From Micromonospora inaquosa (GTDB taxonomy: Bacteria > Actinomycetota > Actinomycetes > Mycobacteriales > Micromonosporaceae): a stretch of 51,595 bases of DNA. The position numbers were made by a program, and so were the translations under genes. Under the pieces are notes generated by a model that was not told the DNA's origin, ran no database searches, and saw only the letters and a list, made by a program, of their open reading frames with translations. The stretch spans positions 1 through 51,595 of the forward strand of contig NZ_QGSZ01000239.1 of the NCBI RefSeq assembly GCF_003857055.1, read 5' to 3'. Shown here piece by piece: positions 27,927 to 37,036 of this stretch (position 1 is the first letter of the stretch; each line of letters opens with the position of its first letter).

Positions 27927-30485
27927 TCAGGTCGCTTGTGGATCCTCGTCGGTCGACTCGGACGGTGTCGCCGCCGGGGTGCCGGAGGCGCCGCCGAGCA
28001 GCCGAGCCGCGTCGGTCCGCCCACGCCGGGTGCCGGTCTGGTAGGAGCTCATCATCCGGCGGACCTGCTCCGGTGGCCGCACCACATCCTCGTCGTCGGT
28101 CTCCGACATCGCCGGGTCGTCTCGCAACTCGGGAACGATGTTCGCCTGTCGGACCCGGACGGGCAGGCCGGAGTCGGTCCGTTCCGCGTCGGCGCGGGCG
28201 GGCACCGGACCACCGTCGCCGGCCGCGACCGGCTCCGCGTCGCGGGCCTCCGGGCGGGTGCGGTCGACGGCGGGCAGGCCGGTGGGCACGGTGGGAGCTT
28301 CCAGGGCCGGCTGACCCGGGCCGCGCCGGGCGCGGGTGGGCAGGTCGGGTGTGCTGGTTGCCGGGGTGCTCCGCTGCCGGGTGGGGAGAACGGTGTCCGC
28401 CTCGGCCTCCTCGTCCGACGTCGGGGTGGTGGTGGCGGTCGGCGTCGGCGCCGCCGACGTCGCCGGTACGTCCGGCGCGGTGGTCGTCGGTGCGGCGAGC
28501 GCGACCGGTGCGGACGACGCCGGACGGCCGCTCTCCGTGGCGGGCGTCGACGACATCGGGATGCCCGAACCGGCCCGGAACGAGCCCGAGTCCTCCGGGG
28601 CGGCGTCGGCCTCGGTGACCAGCTCCAGCGGGATCAGCACGACGGCCGTGGTGCCGCCGTACGCGGACTCCTTGAGCCGGACCCGCACGCCGTGCCGTTC
28701 GGTCAGCCGGCTCACCACGTAGAGCCCGAGCCGGGCGGCGTTGGCGAGGTTCAGCTCGGACTGGTCGACGATCCGGTGGTTGGCCGCGGCCAGGTCCTCC
28801 TCGCTCATGCCGAGGCCCCGGTCTTCGATCTCGATGGCGAACCCGTTGGAGACCAGTTGGCCACGGACCTCGACCGTCGTGTGTGGCGGGGAGAACGACA
28901 GGCCGTTCTCGATCAGCTCGGCGAGCAGGTGGATGATGTCGCCGACCGCGCGGCCGGCGAGCGAGACCGGCCCGAGCGGCAGCACGTTGACCCGGGTGTA
29001 GTCCTCCACCTCGGCCACGGCGCCGCGCACCACGTCGACCATTGGGACGTTGCGCCGCCAGGCCCGACCGGGGGTGGAGCCGGAGAGCACGATCAGGTTT
29101 TCCGCGTTGCGCCGCATCCGGGTGGCCAGGTGGTCGACCCGGAACAGGTCCTCCAGCTCCTCCGCGTCGTGTTCGCGGCGCTCCATCGCGTCGAGCAGGG
29201 TGAGCTGACGGTGTACGAGCGCCTGCGTGCGTCGGGCCAGGCTCAGGAAGACCTCGCGGACGTTGCGACGCAGGTCGGCCTGCTCGACGGCGGTGCGCAG
29301 GGCGGTCTCCTGAACGGCGTTGAACGCCTTGCCGACCTGGCCGATCTCGTCGGTGCCGAACTCCAGCGGGGGCGCCTCGGTGGCCACGTCGACCTCCTCG
29401 CCACGGCCGAGCCGCTCGACCACCCGGGGCAACCGCTCGTCGGCGAGCTGCCAGGCGGCCTCACGTAGCCGGTCCAACTGGCGCAGCAGGTTCCGCGCGG
29501 TGGTGATCGAGACGACGACGGAGGCGATGACGGCGAGCAGACCCAGACCGGTGGCGAGCACCAGCCGGACGACGACCATCACGGCCACGCCGGTGGCCCG
29601 ATCCACGATGCCCTCGCCGCCGGCGGTGACGGCGTCGTTCACCTCGGTCAGTGCCGGCTCGACGGTGCCCCGCCACTGCTCGGCACCGATCGGTAGCTGG
29701 GTCGACGGCCGGCCCTCGCGGATGATGCTGTCCTGCACGGCGCGCAGTCGGGTGAACGCCTCTCCTCCGACGAGCTGCTGGTAGCGGCGCTCGTCGGCGT
29801 CGGAGAGGCGGGTGCGGACCTCGTCGCCGAGGAACCGCTCGGCGGCGACCAGGCTGACGTAGCGGGCGTACTCCGACCCACTCATCCGGCCGTTGCCGAA
29901 GAGCCCGCTGAGCAGCGCGTCCTCCTGGGAGATCAGCTCCTTCATCCGGTTGAGCTGGATCAGGGCCGCGGCCTCGCCGGCGATCTGCTTGTCGTCCAGG
30001 CTGCCCGTCACGTCGTAGATCTGAAAGATCGACTCAATCGCCTCGGTGTACGCCTCGGCGGCACCGAGCCGGTCGATCTTGCGGTCCAGCACCTCCGCGC
30101 GGGTCTGCTCCAACGCGTTGACCTGGGCGATCGTCATGCTGAGCTGGGTGTCCAGTGCGGAGCTGCCGGCGACGTCGACCTGCCAGTCGCGCACCGAGTC
30201 GGCGAAGTCGGCGGCGAGCTCGGCGGCCTTGCGCTGCTCGGCCTCGAGCGCCGTCCGCTGCGCGGCCTCGGGGTTGCTCAGGTACGCCTGGGTCAACCGC
30301 CGTTCCAACTGGAGCTCCTGCAACAACGGCTCGGTCGGCGTGTAGACCTTGCTGTTGATCACCTGGACACCGAGCAGGTTGAAGCCGTCGCGCAGGGTCA
30401 CCCAGGCCGCGAACATCCAGAGCGCGACCAGGGAGAGCAACAGGGCAACAACCTTGGTGCGGATACTCGTACCGCGAGAACGCAT
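27927..30485 (-). CDS. cvnA: Conservon sensor histidine kinase-like protein CvnA
   Basis: The 852-residue protein has an N-terminal membrane helix (about residues 10-30), a nitrate/nitrite-sensing (NIT) extracellular region (about 50-300), a second helix (about 305-330), a HAMP-like segment and a coiled region with VDHLATRMRRNAENL (phosphoacceptor-like His). A GHKL ATPase part follows (VEDRGLGMSEEDLA, GLYVVSRLTERHG, GGTTAVVLIP). A long Ala/Thr/Pro tail (about 600-852) is disordered. It forms the receptor of the four-gene conservon. No response regulator is linked. The adjacent upstream operon on the same strand encodes a P450 and two terpene synthases. Confidence 0.95.
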   Translation of the reverse strand: MRSRGTSIRTKVVALLLSLVALWMFAAWVTLRDGFNLLGVQVINSKVYTPTEPLLQELQLERRLTQAYLSNPEAAQRTALEAEQRKAAELAADFADSVRDWQVDVAGSSALDTQLSMTIAQVNALEQTRAEVLDRKIDRLGAAEAYTEAIESIFQIYDVTGSLDDKQIAGEAAALIQLNRMKELISQEDALLSGLFGNGRMSGSEYARYVSLVAAERFLGDEVRTRLSDADERRYQQLVGGEAFTRLRAVQDSIIREGRPSTQLPIGAEQWRGTVEPALTEVNDAVTAGGEGIVDRATGVAVMVVVRLVLATGLGLLAVIASVVVSITTARNLLRQLDRLREAAWQLADERLPRVVERLGRGEEVDVATEAPPLEFGTDEIGQVGKAFNAVQETALRTAVEQADLRRNVREVFLSLARRTQALVHRQLTLLDAMERREHDAEELEDLFRVDHLATRMRRNAENLIVLSGSTPGRAWRRNVPMVDVVRGAVAEVEDYTRVNVLPLGPVSLAGRAVGDIIHLLAELIENGLSFSPPHTTVEVRGQLVSNGFAIEIEDRGLGMSEEDLAAANHRIVDQSELNLANAARLGLYVVSRLTERHGVRVRLKESAYGGTTAVVLIPLELVTEADAAPEDSGSFRAGSGIPMSSTPATESGRPASSAPVALAAPTTTAPDVPATSAAPTPTATTTPTSDEEAEADTVLPTRQRSTPATSTPDLPTRARRGPGQPALEAPTVPTGLPAVDRTRPEARDAEPVAAGDGGPVPARADAERTDSGLPVRVRQANIVPELRDDPAMSETDDEDVVRPPEQVRRMMSSYQTGTRRGRTDAARLLGGASGTPAATPSESTDEDPQAT

Positions 30486-30609
30486 TGAACCGTCCCAGGC
30501 CGGGCGTTGACTCAGCTCATCAACGAATGATCAGAGGGGGCGACGTCCCACCGCGGTGGGGCATCCGGGGCTGAGGCTCTGCGTACGCTAGCAGTGTCCA
30601 CACAACCCC

Positions 30610-32226
30610 TCAAGTTGTTGCTTTTCTTGACTGGTAGCCGCAATCCGCCACCGATCGGTCCACTCCGGAGGCCCGAATTGCGGCCAGCCGACAGGCGGCG
30701 AGCACGGCGGAACGAACGATCATGGTCGGACAGTACAGCTCCTTGCCGTACCACAGTGGACGGTGTTCCCGGTCGGCGGATTCATGCAGGTAGGCGTGTC
30801 CACGGGCCACGGCGTCGTCGACCCGGGCCACGGTCGTCGGCACCGCCAGCAGCACCTGGAGGGCGTACGCGGTCTCTTCGGCCGTGCCGTCCCACCGCCC
30901 CCACGAGCCGTCCGCGCGTTGGCTGTTCAGCACCCAGCCGGCCGCCCGGTCCACCGCCTCGGCGGCCGCCGCACCCCGCCCGAACTCGGCCAGCGCCAGC
31001 ACGCAGCAGGCGGTGGCGTAGTACGGCGAGGCGTGCCACCGGTCCTGCCAGGCGCCGTCCGCGCGCTGATGCCCGCTCAGAACCGTGCTGAGCCGATCGA
31101 CAGCCCGGTGGTAGCGCGCGTCCGCGTCCGGATGCCGGGTCAGGTGCTGACCGAAAGCGTCCAGCACGTGGGCGTTGGTGGTGACCGAGAAGCCGTCCTC
31201 CCCCGGCCAGGTGCAGAAACCGTCAGCCGTCTCGTACGCCCACAGGCTGGCCGGGTCCGCCGGGCGGCCGAGCCGGGCCAGCGCGTCGAGGGACACCGAG
31301 GTGGTGTCGGCGTCGGTCGGCAGGCCGTCGCCGGTGGCGATGCCCTGACCGGCGGTGGCCGCGGTCAGGCTCTCCAGCACGGAGGCCGGCGGGTTGATCG
31401 TGATCCCGGCGCGGCGCAGGCCGCTCAGCACCCAGGCTCGCTCGAAGACGGTGATCGGGGCTGGGCAGGGCACCGGGCCGCCGCCGTCACGGATCAACGC
31501 CAGCAGGAAGGCGTGCGCGGCGGGACCGGCGGCCGGGCCGACCGCGGTCAGCCAGGCCGCGGTCGCGGCGGGTGAGGCGCCGACCGCGGTGAGGGTGGGG
31601 CCGGCGTCGGCGGGTACCGCGTCCAGGATCTCGTAGAAGTGGGCCAGCTTCGGTGGCAGCGTCACTCCGGCGGCCACCGCGGACCGCACCGCGCGCAGCC
31701 GGTCCCGGTTCAGCCCGGTGGGCAGCGGCAGCGGCGGGCGGGGCAGCCGGTCGGCGGTGGCCGGCGCCAGCCCGGCGAGCCGGTCGTTGATCGTGTCGAC
31801 CAGCGCCGGAACGATGATGTCCAACGCCGGGGTGTCCGGCAGCGTCCGGGCGTCGGCGCGGAGCAGCGTGCCGACGAGCGCGCCGAGGCCACCGGCCACC
31901 GGGGCGAGCAGCTCCGTCCCGGCCCGCCCGTCGGCCAACGCCGCGAGCAGCGCGTCGGTGGCGCTCAACGTCGGCACCAGGGCGTACCCCTCGGGTGGGC
32001 CCCACGCCCCGTCCGGGCGCTGGCTGCGCAGCAGGAACGCGATCCGCTGGTGGTGCCCGGGCAGCCAGCGAGCGTCGGCGACCAGCCGCCCGGTCTCGTA
32101 CACCGAAGCGGCGACCTGCCCCCACGGCCGCAGGCCGAGACCGGCGATCAACCCGCGGGCGGCGTCGTCGACCGGGTCGGCTGCGGTCGCCGCGTCGGCG
32201 AACACCCGGGTGGCGCCGTCACTCAT
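30610..32226 (-). CDS. Class II terpene cyclase (copalyl/drimenyl diphosphate synthase-like)
   Basis: The 538-residue betagamma-fold protein should protonate and cyclise a prenyl diphosphate without removing the diphosphate. The signature region reads D305-A-D307-T-T309, where most enzymes have DxDD. Beta-domain and QW-like features include LLRSQRPDGAWGPPEGYAL, FCTWPGEDGFSVTTNAHVL and RADGSWGRWDG. The class I metal-binding motif is absent. It is the last gene of a coupled operon, overlapping the class I synthase by 8 bases. The DxDTT form is, to my knowledge, described for drimenyl diphosphate synthase-type bacterial enzymes, so a C15 or C20 bicyclic intermediate is possible. Confidence 0.85.
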   Translation of the reverse strand: MSDGATRVFADAATAADPVDDAARGLIAGLGLRPWGQVAASVYETGRLVADARWLPGHHQRIAFLLRSQRPDGAWGPPEGYALVPTLSATDALLAALADGRAGTELLAPVAGGLGALVGTLLRADARTLPDTPALDIIVPALVDTINDRLAGLAPATADRLPRPPLPLPTGLNRDRLRAVRSAVAAGVTLPPKLAHFYEILDAVPADAGPTLTAVGASPAATAAWLTAVGPAAGPAAHAFLLALIRDGGGPVPCPAPITVFERAWVLSGLRRAGITINPPASVLESLTAATAGQGIATGDGLPTDADTTSVSLDALARLGRPADPASLWAYETADGFCTWPGEDGFSVTTNAHVLDAFGQHLTRHPDADARYHRAVDRLSTVLSGHQRADGAWQDRWHASPYYATACCVLALAEFGRGAAAAEAVDRAAGWVLNSQRADGSWGRWDGTAEETAYALQVLLAVPTTVARVDDAVARGHAYLHESADREHRPLWYGKELYCPTMIVRSAVLAACRLAAIRASGVDRSVADCGYQSRKATT

Positions 32227-33136
32227 CGCGCGCCCCCCAGAAGTCCGACAGTTGGTAGAAGCCGCCGGTGAAGGAGATCTGCCGGTTGAGGTAGTCCGCC
32301 TGGCGGGGGCAACGCTCGGCGAGGGCGGCCAGGTCCCCCCGGGACCGGGCGGTCAGCTCGGCCAGCCGGTCGTGCACCTGCGCCGGGTCGTCGACCAGCG
32401 AAAGGGCGTTCAGGTCACCCCACTCGGCGTCGCGCCCCTGCGTGGCGAGGTCATTGACCAGCCGCAGCACCCGCTGCACACCACGTCCGGCGTCCAGCAG
32501 GTCGGTCAGCTGGGCGAGGGTCTTCTCGTCGCCGGTGGCGATCCAGTGGGTGACGTTGACGAAGGAGCTGCCGGAGTTGTCGGCGTTGTCCAGGTAGCGG
32601 TCCAGGTCCGGCAGGCGTCGCCCGGTGGTCGGGTCGGTCGGCAGGTTCTTCCAGTCCCACTCCCGGGCCATGGCGGCGAGCATCCGGGCCAGCTCGTCGC
32701 GCCAGATCGGGCGCAGCCGGGCGAACGCCGGCACGGTGGCCAGCTCGTCGCGCAGGTCGGCCAGCAGTCGCGCCAGGTGGCGGCCCGGCGGCGGGGTGGC
32801 GCCGTCGGCCACCGCGAGGCAGTCGGTCACCACCTCCCGGATGTCGTCCACGGACCGGGCGAGGTAGTCGACCTGCCAGTCGGCCGCGAAGACCCAGAGC
32901 ACGGTACGGGTGGTGATCCGCAGTTCGGCGACGGTGTGCCAGGGCGCGATGAAGGCGACAGTGGTGGCCACCGAGCTGAGCAGCGCCGGGTCGAACGGCG
33001 CGGCGTCGAACAGCTCGGGATGGGCGGCGGTGACACTCTGCAGGTCGCGTACGCCCCGCACGGCGAGTGCGCACACCCGGCCCTGCTCGGCGATCGCGTC
33101 CTGACCTGCCCGTGCCGGTCGCGGGGTCTCCGTCAC
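32219..33136 (-). CDS. Class I terpene synthase-like protein
   Basis: The 305-residue alpha-helical protein starts at GTG 33136, coupled by GTGA to the P450 stop. The usual Asp-rich metal motif appears as DWQVD (in VFAADWQVDYLA, about residues 84-88). The second metal motif is NDLATQGRD, a NDxxTxxxD version of NSE/DTE. It ends with FTGGFYQLSDFWGAR-like sequence, RY pair partly lost. A natural partner for the following class II cyclase: ionisation of its diphosphate intermediate. Activity is inferred from motifs and operon. Confidence 0.8.
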   Translation of the reverse strand: MTETPRPARAGQDAIAEQGRVCALAVRGVRDLQSVTAAHPELFDAAPFDPALLSSVATTVAFIAPWHTVAELRITTRTVLWVFAADWQVDYLARSVDDIREVVTDCLAVADGATPPPGRHLARLLADLRDELATVPAFARLRPIWRDELARMLAAMAREWDWKNLPTDPTTGRRLPDLDRYLDNADNSGSSFVNVTHWIATGDEKTLAQLTDLLDAGRGVQRVLRLVNDLATQGRDAEWGDLNALSLVDDPAQVHDRLAELTARSRGDLAALAERCPRQADYLNRQISFTGGFYQLSDFWGARDE

Positions 33137-34524
33137 GAGGCGGCCGTGCGCTCGACCGGGGTGAGGAAGAGCTCGGCGCGCTGCTTGGGTTGCAGCGAGG
33201 CGCCCATCCGAGGGGTGAGGTCCACCGGTTCGCGCAGCCGGAAGCGGTAGCGGCTCAGCACGGTGCTGACGATGAGCTGGGCCTCCAGCAGGAACAGGTA
33301 CTGCCCGAGGCACTGGTGCGGGCCCCCGCCGAACGGGAAGTAGGAGTAGCGGTAGCGCCGCCGAGGCAGCTCCGGCGCGAACCGCTCCGGGTCGAAGAGC
33401 GCCGGGTCGTCCCAGAACGTCGACATCCGCTGGGTCACGTACGGGCTGACCAGCACGGTACCGCCGGCCTTGATCCGCACCCCGCCCAGCTCGTCGTCGC
33501 GGACCGCGGTGCGCGGGATCATCCAGCCGGCCGGGTAGAGCCGCAGCATCTCGTCGAGCACCATCCGGCCGTAGCGCAGCTGCGGCAGGTGGGCACGGCC
33601 GACCCGTTCGGCGCCGACCACCTGCTCGATCTCGTCGGTCATCCGCTCGGCGACGTCGGGGCGGGACGCCAGCACCGGCCAGAGCCAGGAGAGCAGGGCG
33701 ATGGTGGTCTCGGTGGCGGTGGAGAACATCGCGACCACGTCGCCGCGGATCGCGTACTCGTCGGGTTCGCTGCCGTCGGCGCGCGGCCGGCAGAGGGTGG
33801 AGATGATGTCGTCGCCGTCGGTGGGACGGGCCCGAGCCTCCCGGATGATCGGCAGCACCACCTCGTCGATGGTGCGCACCGCCTCGCGGAAGCGCCGGTC
33901 GCCGGGCATCGGCACCGCGTACGGCACGGCGGGCATCACCAGTCGTGGCAGCATCGCGGTGGTGAGGGTGTCCAGCGCGCCGCTGATCCGCAGCGCGTCC
34001 GGCACCGAGATCCGGTCGGCGAAGAGCACCCGCATGGTGGTACGCAGGACGATCCGGGTCAGCTCGGCGCCGCCGTCGATCGGGCGATCGGCGAGGGCCG
34101 GTTCGAGCCATTCGTCGACCGCCTCGTTGATCGCCTCGGCCATCTTGTCGACGAGCGTCTCGGCCCGCTTGGCGGTGAACAACGGTTGTAGCGCGCCTCG
34201 GCTGGACTCCCAGATCTCACCCTCGGCGACCAGGATGGCGTCACCGACGATCCGACGTACGGGTCGCCAGAGCAACCCGTCGCCGTCCCGAATGTAGTTG
34301 GCAACGTTGTCCCGCAGCACGCGTTGCAGGTGCTCAGGATGGCTGACCAGATAGGGGCGGAACGAGCCGAGGTTGAGCCGGACGACCTCGCCGTCGGCGG
34401 CCTCCGCGAAGTCGACGAGCGCTCCCAGTGGATCGCGGACCAGCGCGGGTAACGCGCGTCGTAACGGGATCGTCCGGGGTTCGGTGCTGACGGTGGCGGG
34501 GCGCGCCTCGGACACCTGCGACAT
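33133..34524 (-). CDS. Cytochrome P450
   Basis: The 463-residue soluble P450 has the I-helix MFSTATETTIALLSW (AxxET replacing AGxDT, Glu beside Thr), the ExxR helix DEMLRLYPA, a PERF-type DPERFAPEL, and the heme loop FPFGGGPHQCLG with axial C405. It starts at ATG 34524 and is the first gene of the P450 / class I synthase / class II cyclase operon, so it probably oxidises the terpene made by the two synthases. No ferredoxin or reductase gene is linked. Confidence 0.95.
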   Translation of the reverse strand: MSQVSEARPATVSTEPRTIPLRRALPALVRDPLGALVDFAEAADGEVVRLNLGSFRPYLVSHPEHLQRVLRDNVANYIRDGDGLLWRPVRRIVGDAILVAEGEIWESSRGALQPLFTAKRAETLVDKMAEAINEAVDEWLEPALADRPIDGGAELTRIVLRTTMRVLFADRISVPDALRISGALDTLTTAMLPRLVMPAVPYAVPMPGDRRFREAVRTIDEVVLPIIREARARPTDGDDIISTLCRPRADGSEPDEYAIRGDVVAMFSTATETTIALLSWLWPVLASRPDVAERMTDEIEQVVGAERVGRAHLPQLRYGRMVLDEMLRLYPAGWMIPRTAVRDDELGGVRIKAGGTVLVSPYVTQRMSTFWDDPALFDPERFAPELPRRRYRYSYFPFGGGPHQCLGQYLFLLEAQLIVSTVLSRYRFRLREPVDLTPRMGASLQPKQRAELFLTPVERTAAS

Positions 34525-34583
34525 CGAACCACGTCTCCTCGTCGTCCCGGCGACCGCAGCGATCCACTTCGGTCGGGCAGGCT

Positions 34584-34598
34584 GATGAAACTTTCACC
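34584..34598. promoter_or_regulatory. Palindrome in terpene-operon promoter region
   Basis: TGAAA-C-TTTCA (34586-34596) is a perfect short palindrome about 60 bases upstream of the P450 start, flanked by G/C pairs. It could be an operator of the terpene operon. The 34525-34902 gap (378 bases) otherwise holds no gene; its right end is the promoter side of the DUF2630 gene. Confidence 0.35.
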
Positions 34599-34902
34599 TT
34601 CTGGGCCAACGGGAAGCATCTCACCAAACGAGGAGCACCTCCAGACTTGCGGACGGCGCAATTTCCGTCTACACCAACGCACGCATGCCGATATTCCAAT
34701 GCGGGCGGATCCTGATTGGACACTCAGGCGAGCGGCGAATCGGCGCGGCGGGGTGGGACGGCCCCGCGCGTCGCCGACCTGGCTGCGCGGCATCGGCACC
34801 AGACGGGCGACGGCGGGTTGGCCGGTGCGGGTCGGTGACCCAGGACGCACCGGTACCCCCGAATCCGGGCGACGCCCGGCACCCTGTGCCAGGCTCTGTG
34901 GC

Positions 34903-35151
34903 ATGGACGACAAGACCATCCTGAACCGGATCTCCGAGCTGGTCGACGAGGAACACAAGCTGCGTGCCGACGCCCAGGCCCACGAGTCGGGCACCGAGGG
35001 CGAAGCCAGCGAGCGACTGCGCGCCCTGGAGCAGTCCCTCGACCAGTGCTGGGATCTGCTGCGCCGCCGGCGGGCCGCCCGGGAGACCCACGGCGACGCC
35101 GACGCCCAGGGCGAACGCCCCAAGCCCGAGGTGGAGCGCTACATGCAATAG
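34903..35151 (+). CDS. DUF2630 family protein
   Basis: The 82-residue protein reads MDDKTILNRISELVDEEHKLR, then a coiled-coil region RLRALEQSLDQCWDLLRRRRAA, a clear DUF2630 signature. It is entirely helical and cytoplasmic. The function is unknown. It is convergent with the RIO kinase gene across a terminator. Confidence 0.92.
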   Translation: MDDKTILNRISELVDEEHKLRADAQAHESGTEGEASERLRALEQSLDQCWDLLRRRRAARETHGDADAQGERPKPEVERYMQ

Positions 35152-35159
35152 CCGACGCG

Positions 35160-35190
35160 GCGGGTCGGGCGGCGGGTCCGCCCGACCCGC
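35160..35190. terminator. Bidirectional terminator hairpin
   Basis: A perfect 13-bp stem, arms 35160-35172 and 35178-35190 with loop CGGGT, lies between the convergent DUF2630 and RIO kinase genes. Confidence 0.85.
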
Positions 35191-35195
35191 TCCGA

Positions 35196-36128
35196 TCAGC
35201 GCAGCCCCGCCTCGCGCAGCAGCTCTCCGGCCAACGGGCCGGGATCCGTCTGCTCGCCGGAGAGACCCCGGGCCGCGAACCAGGCACCGACCACCCGCAC
35301 GTCGCGGGCCAGGAACTCCGGCCCCTGCGGGTTCGCCACCACGTCGACCACCTGCGGCAGGTCGATCACGACCAGCCGACCCTGGTGCACGAGCAGGTTG
35401 TACGGCGACAGGTCGCCGTGCGCGTAGCCAGCCCGAGCCAGCACCCGCAGCGCCTCCACCAGCTGGGCCCACAGGTCACGCAGCTCGGCCGGGTCGGGTC
35501 GCAACTGGGCCAGTCGGGGCGCCGCCTCCCCCGACTCGGCGTCACCGACGAACTCCAGCATCAGCTCCGTGCCCCGCAACTGCACCGGGTACGGCACGGC
35601 GATCCGGTCGTGCCCGGCGCCGATCTCCCAGAGTCGGCTCAGGGCCGCGAACTCTGCCGCGGCCCACTGCCCGGCGATCATCTGCCGGCCGAACGCCGTC
35701 CGACTGGCCATCGCCCGGTTCTCCCGGGACCGGCGCACCCGACGGCCCTCCAGGTAGCCGGCATCGCGGTGGAACAGCCGGTGCTCGGGATCGCGGTAGC
35801 GTTTCACCGCGAGCAGGCAGGACCGGTCGGTGTCGGGCACCGCCCGACGGACCAGGTGGACGTCCGCCTCCTTGCCGGTCTTCAGCACACCCAACTCGGT
35901 GTCCTTGGCGGCCAGCTCGGTGATCAGCCAGGCCGGGTGCGGCTGTGGCCCGTGCACGGCGTCGTCCCAGGAAGACCAGCGCTCACCGGTGGCCGGGTCG
36001 GGCTCGCTGTCCGGGTCCGCGAGCGGCTCGGTGGGCCGCCCGCGCTTCAGAAACTGCGGTTCGTCGTCGTCGAAGCGGCTCTTGCCGCGGGTCCGGCGCT
36101 CAAGCGCCGGAAGGTCATGATCGCGCAC
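35196..36128 (-). CDS. RIO-type serine/threonine kinase
   Basis: This 310-residue protein has the RIO1-like catalytic core: GVLKTGKEADVHLV (nucleotide loop, about residues 79-92), LAVKRYRDPEHRLF with the ATP-binding Lys, HGDLSPYNLLV (catalytic loop with D, about 240) and VVIDLPQVVD (metal-binding D). The first 60 residues are a charged leader. RIO proteins act as kinases or ATPases in ribosome maturation in archaea and eukaryotes; bacterial substrates are unknown. Confidence 0.92.
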   Translation of the reverse strand: MRDHDLPALERRTRGKSRFDDDEPQFLKRGRPTEPLADPDSEPDPATGERWSSWDDAVHGPQPHPAWLITELAAKDTELGVLKTGKEADVHLVRRAVPDTDRSCLLAVKRYRDPEHRLFHRDAGYLEGRRVRRSRENRAMASRTAFGRQMIAGQWAAAEFAALSRLWEIGAGHDRIAVPYPVQLRGTELMLEFVGDAESGEAAPRLAQLRPDPAELRDLWAQLVEALRVLARAGYAHGDLSPYNLLVHQGRLVVIDLPQVVDVVANPQGPEFLARDVRVVGAWFAARGLSGEQTDPGPLAGELLREAGLR

Positions 36129-36326
36129 TGTGGTGAGGTTCCCTTGGTCGAGACTGAGATAGGTTGCTGGAAACGACCTGTGAAGACGGCCATTACCGAC
36201 CCCCTCTCCTCAACCGGGCACACACCCGGGATGCACGATGCGCGGCTAATGCTGGTACCACCACTGCGGCTGGTCAACCGAATTACCGAGCCATCACTCG
36301 AAGGCGACGGCCAACGCGGGAAACCC

Positions 36327-36971
36327 TCAGCGGGCGAGGACGGTGGCGACGGCGGCGATCAACCCGTCCACGGTCCGGCTCGGCGCGAACCGGACGTCCG
36401 ACCAGGTGCGCCCTCGGTGCAGCCAGACGCTGGGTAGCCCGACGGCAGCGGCGCCGCCGATGTCGGCCTCCGGGCTGTCGCCGATCACCCACGAGCCGCG
36501 CAGCGGCATCCGCACCCGCTGGGCGGCGAGCGCGAAGATTCTCGGGTTGGGCTTGCTGACGCCGGCCTCCTCGGAGATCACCCAGTCGGCGACGTACTGG
36601 TCCAGCCCGGTCCGGCGAATCTTGGCGTCCTCGACGCGTACGGTGCCGTTGCAGACCACCACCGGCACCCAGCCGGCGTCATCGGCGATCCGCAGCGCGC
36701 AGGCGGTCAGCGGGTCGAGGCGGGTCTGCGCCACCACCCCGTCGTGCAGCTCCTCCACCAGGTCGATCGAGGGAATGCGCAGCTCGTAGCGGTCCCTGAT
36801 GGCGTCGGCGAGGTCCCAGCGGTCGGTCAGACCGTCGGCGTCGATCGAGACCAGCCAGTCGATGTCGGTGTGGGGCGCGTCGATGCTGTCCAGGAAGCGC
36901 TCACCCCAGCGGCGGAACGGCCCGGCCCGGTCCAGCAGGGTGTTGTCCAGGTCCAGCAGGAGCAGTGGCAC
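36327..36971 (-). CDS. HAD-superfamily hydrolase
   Basis: The 214-residue phosphatase has DLDNTLLDR (nucleophile D7, acid D9), VVCNGT (motif II), K in GVSKPNPRIF (motif III) and GDSPEADIGGA (motif IV). A C1 helical cap spans about residues 15-95. Small-molecule phosphate is the likely substrate. The 198 bases between it and the RIO kinase start show no gene. Confidence 0.92.
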   Translation of the reverse strand: MPLLLLDLDNTLLDRAGPFRRWGERFLDSIDAPHTDIDWLVSIDADGLTDRWDLADAIRDRYELRIPSIDLVEELHDGVVAQTRLDPLTACALRIADDAGWVPVVVCNGTVRVEDAKIRRTGLDQYVADWVISEEAGVSKPNPRIFALAAQRVRMPLRGSWVIGDSPEADIGGAAAVGLPSVWLHRGRTWSDVRFAPSRTVDGLIAAVATVLAR

Positions 36972-37036
36972 TCGGGCACCCTACGGGACCGACGTGTCCG
37001 CCAACAGATGCGGCGGGTATCGACCTGACGAAGCGC

